A DNA stretch of 6,863 nt from Pseudomonadota bacterium (lineage in GTDB: Bacteria; Myxococcota_A; Polyangia; Polyangiales; Polyangiaceae). Of the stretch, positions 5,001-6,863 are shown one piece after another. Made by a program: the position numbers and the translations under genes. Location of the stretch: NCBI GenBank assembly GCA_023411445.1, contig JAEYOT010000880.1:1-6863 (forward strand), written 5' to 3'. Positions within the stretch are counted from its first letter, which is position 1. Each line of letters opens with the position of its first letter. The notes under the pieces were generated by a model. The model made no database searches. It saw only the letters and a list, made by a program, of their open reading frames with translations, and was not told the DNA's origin.

Positions 5001-6863
5001 TGCAAGGTCGCGGTCTGCCGAACTACCTCGGCGCGGCCGCGATCGCACCGGACGGCAAGAGCGCTTGGGTGCCGTCCAAGCAAGACAACATCGCGCGTGG
5101 CGTGCTGCGCGACGGTCAAGATCTGGATTTTCAGAACACCGTGCGCGCCGTCACTTCACGCATCGACTTGACGACCGAGAGCGAGAACCTGGAGCAACGG
5201 CTCGATCACGACAACGCCGGCCTCGCTTCTGCCGCGCTGTTCCACCCGAGCGGCGTGTACTTGTTCGTCGCGCTGGAGACGAGCCGCCAAGTTGCAGTCG
5301 TGAACGCGCTCACCGGCGCGGAGTTGATGCGCGTTGAGGTCGGGCTGGCGCCGCAGGGCCTGGCGCTCTCAGCCAATGGTCAGCGCCTCTACGTGCACAA
5401 CTTCATGGGGCGCACCGTGAGCGCGATCGACCTGAGCGCGCTGGTGACGAACGGCGAGCTCAAGAGCACGACGCTCGCCACCGTGGCGGCGATCACGACG
5501 GAGAAGCTTGCGAGCAACGTGCTCCTCGGCAAGCGCCTGTTCTACGACGCGCGCGACGTTCGTTTGGCGCGCGACGCGTACATGAGCTGCGCGTCCTGCC
5601 ACGCGGACGGCGGCGATGACGGTCGGGTCTGGGACCTGACCGGCCAAGGCGAAGGCTTGCGCAACACCATCAGCCTGATCGGTCGAGCTGGCGCGCAAGG
5701 AAGGCTGCATTGGACTGGCAACTTCGACGAGGTGCAAGACTTTGAAGGCCAGATCCGCACGCTCGCGGGCGGCACTGGGCTGATGACGGACGCGGCGCTG
5801 GCCACCGGAACTCGCAGCCAGCCGCTCGGTGACGTGAAGGCCGGCGTGAGCGCGGACTTGGACGCACTGGCGGCGTACGTGAAGTCCTTGACCCAACCCT
5901 TGCCGAGCCCTTACCGGACGAGCACTGGGTTGACGGCGGCGGGAGCCGCTGGCCGCGTCGTGTTCACGAACGCCGCCTGCAATAGCTGCCACTACGGCGC
6001 GACCTTCTCGAAGGAAGACGGTACCGGCCTCGAAGACATCGGGACCATCCGTAGCTGGAGCGGGAAGCGCCTGGCCGGGCCGCTCCTAGGCCTCGACGTG
6101 CCCACGCTCCGCGACCTGTTCGCCACCGCGCCGTACTTGCACGACGGCTCGGCGAAGACGCTGGAAGAAGCAGTCTTGGCGCACCAGGGCGTGACCCTGG
6201 CCGGACAGGACTTGAGCAACCTGGTCGAGTTTCTCCGCCAGATCGACGGAACGGAGCCGGCCGTCGACAAGCCGTGCTCGCCTAAGTCCTACGAGGCCGA
6301 GAGCATGTACAAGTCGACCGGCGGCTCCGTGTCGGGCGGCTGGAACATCTGGTCCAACGGCTACATCTCGACGCAGCACACCTTCACCGCGGGAGTGACG
6401 ACCATCACCGTCCTGGCGTCTGGCTCCGTCGCGGCCAACGTGTGGCCGAACCTGCGCGTCTCCGTCGGGGGCACGGTGCTGGGCAACAAGACCGTGAACA
6501 CGACCAGCTACGCACCGTACACCTTCTCCTTCACGGCCACGAGCGGCGCGAAGGAGATCAGGGTCGAGTTCACGAACGACCTGAACCAGAACGGGCAAGA
6601 TCGCAACCTGTACGTGGATCGGGTCGACGTCGGCTGCGGCAGCGCGCCTCCCGTGCCCACGTGCACGGACGGCGAGAAGAACGGGACGGAAACCGGCGTT
6701 GATTGCGGCGGGTCGTGCAGCGCGAAGTGCGGCAACGGCCAGACGTGCGGCGTGGCAGCGGATTGCACGAGCGGCATCTGCACGGGCGGTATCTGCCAAG
6801 CGGCGCCTTCGTGCACGGACGGCGTGAAGAACGGCACGGAGACGGGCGTTGATTGCGGCGGAT
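1922..6863 (+). CDS. Giant multidomain secreted copper radical oxidase / di-heme cytochrome fusion, C-terminus beyond right edge (partial)
   Basis: The frame is open from ATG 1922 to the window end, at least 1647 residues. Modules in order: Tat-like lipoprotein signal (1-36); galactose/glyoxal oxidase-type Kelch propeller plus C-terminal beta domain (about 85-582); AbfB/CBM42-like (about 598-738); PKD (about 742-822); YVTN-type propeller (about 846-1176); di-heme cytochrome c peroxidase/MauG-like (about 1188-1445); CBM60/36-like (about 1456-1573); Cys-rich repeats from 1581. It is expected in the periplasm or on the cell surface, lipid-anchored or exposed. ATG 1922 is the first usable start after the in-frame TAA at 1874-1876. 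The Shine-Dalgarno sequence is weak (GAG at 1910-1912), suiting translation coupled to sco. Codon use is uniformly G/C-ending with no break between modules, so the fusion looks genuine. Galactose oxidases are usually about 500-650 residues, so this is a large elaboration. The true substrate is unknown. Confidence 0.95.
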   Translation, partial: MLESHPEISRRVFNASLWRRALLSGASLTALVAAACSSQNGSETSEGAVIAAQVTPLEAPDPTVVLPITLPEPQDPMFAGLTIPADAPLRGMWSGSRAWPLNGLHSALLPNGQVLTYGTPAGNASTQDGRTFDVWDPAQGFTGVSHRTTYKAQQVNSFCSSAAFLRDGTLLVSGGNDPLASSAFSAATAEVTTSPFMMADERWYGSLITLADGRLLMLGGSTPYGALRAHQDPASAISAGTVSMTPEIFEPSAGFRSLFGAYSREAFGPDHHRYWYPRAWQAPNGEVFGISSEKMWYLSYEGAGSVRVVGDFKTGVNATTRPNIGPTSAAVMYAPGLILQVGGNGYYDGHATPSSALATVVDINGATPALSDTNPMAFARQWPSATVLPDGRVVVTGGTRYANNGGADAVYEAELWDPATGNWTTGARAAHIRVYHSAAILMPNGTVLSTGGGAPGPVNNLNAEVYFPPYLFRSTPEGGAELAPRPRMAAVSTLALGHGEQLDVELAGAPEIQQAVLIGASSVTHSFNTFQRRLELPFLQEGARLSVQMPPSGLDAPPGYYTLFVLDAEGVPSNAVLLSLGEDMAAPPVSTLLPRGDVITLQSLSWPDYGVAVNAQSLGVISLLGDSPSAADLSRARYLVRDGLADSNCVSLESTVTPGQFLRHQGYRVRLSTNDGTELFKADATFCPELGLSGTGISLRSKNFPANVLHHRNFELWLDPVESGATFAADATFTLREPPLPTLPAVAAPIVASGDTVSYAPAISLQGATYIWDFGDGSAPSDPSSTPDATHAYAAPGLYLVTLTVRLADGRTVTKTFMQAVRGEVTAGAPRASSQLAVETRPAGAERIWVVNPDTDTVSVIDGASLTRSKEIAVGAAPRSVAVAPNGRIWVVSRDAATISVIDPTSLTVTQTFSLPARSRPYGLVFAPSGAAYVSLDATGQLLELNGATGAVQNTLDVGPNPRGLSLTADGSRLLVSRFISPPAPGEGSDSLVTSQAIAEVRAVDLPAMASARVLTLGHSDRPDGSVQGRGLPNYLGAAAIAPDGKSAWVPSKQDNIARGVLRDGQDLDFQNTVRAVTSRIDLTTESENLEQRLDHDNAGLASAALFHPSGVYLFVALETSRQVAVVNALTGAELMRVEVGLAPQGLALSANGQRLYVHNFMGRTVSAIDLSALVTNGELKSTTLATVAAITTEKLASNVLLGKRLFYDARDVRLARDAYMSCASCHADGGDDGRVWDLTGQGEGLRNTISLIGRAGAQGRLHWTGNFDEVQDFEGQIRTLAGGTGLMTDAALATGTRSQPLGDVKAGVSADLDALAAYVKSLTQPLPSPYRTSTGLTAAGAAGRVVFTNAACNSCHYGATFSKEDGTGLEDIGTIRSWSGKRLAGPLLGLDVPTLRDLFATAPYLHDGSAKTLEEAVLAHQGVTLAGQDLSNLVEFLRQIDGTEPAVDKPCSPKSYEAESMYKSTGGSVSGGWNIWSNGYISTQHTFTAGVTTITVLASGSVAANVWPNLRVSVGGTVLGNKTVNTTSYAPYTFSFTATSGAKEIRVEFTNDLNQNGQDRNLYVDRVDVGCGSAPPVPTCTDGEKNGTETGVDCGGSCSAKCGNGQTCGVAADCTSGICTGGICQAAPSCTDGVKNGTETGVDCGG
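2174..3667 (+). other. Copper radical oxidase module (galactose/glyoxal oxidase family, AA5-like)
   Basis: Residues about 85-582 align with galactose oxidase at every cofactor position. Cys159 (N-S-F-C) corresponds to Cys228. Tyr204 (R-W-Y-G, 45 residues later; 44 in the enzyme) corresponds to Tyr272, the partner of the thioether bond. Tyr435-His436 (R-V-Y-H-S) corresponds to Tyr495-His496, and His525 (V-T-H-S-F-N-T-F-Q-R-R) to His581. Kelch-like G-G repeats recur (about 174, 219, 342, 397, 451). The C-terminal beta domain includes the P-P-G-Y-Y-T-L-F-V-L-D strand and G-V-P-S. Family enzymes oxidise a primary alcohol or aldehyde with O2 and release H2O2. The stacking Trp290 of galactose oxidase is replaced by Thr222, so classical galactose oxidation should not be assumed; glyoxal oxidase or GlxA-like activity is equally possible. 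Confidence 0.9.
3713..4135 (+). other. AbfB domain (CBM42-like, arabinofuranose-binding family)
   Basis: Residues about 598-738 carry the AbfB signature twice, as expected for this beta-trefoil: Q-F-L-R-H-Q-G-Y-R-V-R-L with K-A-D-A-T-F-C, then S-L-R-S-K-N-F-P-A-N-V-L-H-H-R-N-F-E-L-W-L-D-P with A-A-D-A-T-F. CBM42 family members bind arabinose side chains of arabinoxylan, so this module points to a hemicellulose target. Binding specificity here is inferred from the family. Confidence 0.8.
4145..4387 (+). other. PKD domain
   Basis: Residues about 742-822 show the PKD core W-D-F-G-D-G (772-777), then T-H-A-Y-A-A-P-G-L-Y-L-V-T-L-T-V (790-805). These Ig-like domains are spacers or interaction modules in secreted proteins. 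Here it links the copper oxidase/AbfB half to the propeller/cytochrome half. Confidence 0.88.
4457..5449 (+). other. YVTN-type beta-propeller domain
   Basis: Residues about 846-1176 contain recurring blades such as I-W-V-V-N-P-D-T-D-T-V-S-V-I-D, then I-W-V-V-S-R-D-A-A-T-I-S-V-I-D, and later L-Y-V-H-N-F-M-G-R-T-V-S-A-I-D, with A-V-A-P-N-G and A-L-S-A-N-G strand starts between them. A less regular insertion (about 1020-1085) interrupts the blades. Such propellers commonly precede di-heme cytochrome modules in secreted bacterial proteins. I see no catalytic residue set; a scaffold or docking role is likely. Confidence 0.85.
5483..6256 (+). other. Di-heme cytochrome c peroxidase/MauG-like module
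   Basis: Residues about 1188-1445 contain two c-type haem sites: C-A-S-C-H (Cys1223, Cys1226, His1227) and C-N-S-C-H (Cys1353, Cys1356, His1357). Other family marks are L-G-K-R-L-F-Y-D (1202-1209), L-H-W-T-G-N-F-D-E (1262-1270), and V-P-T-L-R-D-L-F-A-T-A-P-Y-L-H-D-G-S (1393-1410) followed by K-T-L-E-E-A-V. Members reduce H2O2 or, like MauG, use it to oxidise a protein residue; others are non-peroxidase electron carriers. Distal ligands cannot be assigned by eye, so peroxidase activity is plausible but not shown. Haem attachment requires a periplasmic cytochrome c maturation system, not seen here. Confidence 0.88.
6287..6640 (+). other. CBM60/CBM36-like carbohydrate-binding module
   Basis: Residues about 1456-1573 start with S-Y-E-A-E-S-M (as in CBM6/35/36-type domains) and end with V-E-F-T-N-D-L...D-R-N-L-Y-V-D-R-V-D-V, a pattern I associate with calcium-dependent xylan-binding CBM36/CBM60. 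The Asn/Asp-rich end would supply the calcium site. Family choice between CBM60, CBM36 and CBM6/35 is uncertain; a beta-sandwich glycan binder is likely. Confidence 0.7.
6662..6863 (+). repeat. Cys-rich tandem repeat, 150-bp (50-residue) period, truncated by window end
   Basis: Two copies begin at 6662 and 6812, exactly 150 bp apart. Each starts C-T-D-G-x-K-N-G-T-E-T-G-V-D-C-G-G; the first continues with S-C-S-A-K-C, T-C, D-C-T-S-G-I-C-T-G-G-I-C, eight further cysteines likely paired as disulfides. The copies are very similar at DNA level, suggesting recent duplication, and more copies may follow beyond the edge. Similar repeats are frequent in secreted Polyangia proteins (from memory); a stalk or cell-surface tether is a likely role. 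Confidence 0.85.

Noticed and set aside
5369..5992. 207-codon minus-strand open frame opposite the cytochrome module
   Set aside because: Shadow of the two-haem coding frame; no signal, motif or ribosome binding site.
6086..6799. 237-codon minus-strand open frame at the right end
   Set aside because: Antisense to the cytochrome/CBM/repeat region, with Arg/Ala/Val/His-rich composition.
1..6863. CRISPR arrays, tRNA/rRNA genes, insertion sequences and phage attachment sites
   Set aside because: I looked for regularly spaced repeats, tRNA-like cloverleaf sequences, transposase motifs and terminal inverted repeats and saw none; the only tandem repeat is the coding Cys-rich array.

Overview
The window is GC-rich with strongly G/C-ending codons. 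It encodes secreted lipoproteins with Gly/Asn-rich linkers, PKD and beta-propeller modules, and a Cys-rich repeat of the 'CTDGxKNGTETGVDCGG' type. From memory this combination is typical of large-genome predatory or saprophytic Myxococcota (Polyangia/Sorangiineae). That assignment is inference; there is no rRNA or other marker gene.

Layout. Positions 1-508 (minus strand) hold the N-terminal 169 codons of a surface lipoprotein that runs off the left edge. Positions 682-982 (minus) hold a small secreted Cys-rich protein gene that looks decayed: one in-frame TAG and two probable single-base frameshifts. Positions 983-1250 are a divergent intergenic region with several dyads close to the next gene. 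Positions 1251-1880 (plus) encode a Sco/SenC copper chaperone with a GTG start. After 41 bp, a single open frame begins at 1922 (plus) and stays open to the right edge, at least 1647 codons.

The giant protein is the centrepiece. In order it contains a Tat-like lipoprotein signal, a copper radical oxidase module of the galactose/glyoxal oxidase family with the Cys-Tyr cofactor and all copper ligands, an AbfB (CBM42-like) module, a PKD domain, a YVTN-type beta-propeller, a di-heme cytochrome c peroxidase/MauG-like module with two CxxCH sites, a CBM60/36-like carbohydrate-binding module, and the start of a Cys-rich repeat array.

How the genes may work together (inference). Sco would supply or prepare copper for the radical oxidase. 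The oxidase would oxidise a glycan or aldehyde and release H2O2. The tethered di-heme module could consume that H2O2 or use it for a second oxidation. The two carbohydrate-binding modules would hold the assembly on plant-type polysaccharide. An H2O2 producer and a peroxidase-like di-heme module on one chain, behind a copper chaperone gene, is the most interesting feature of the window.
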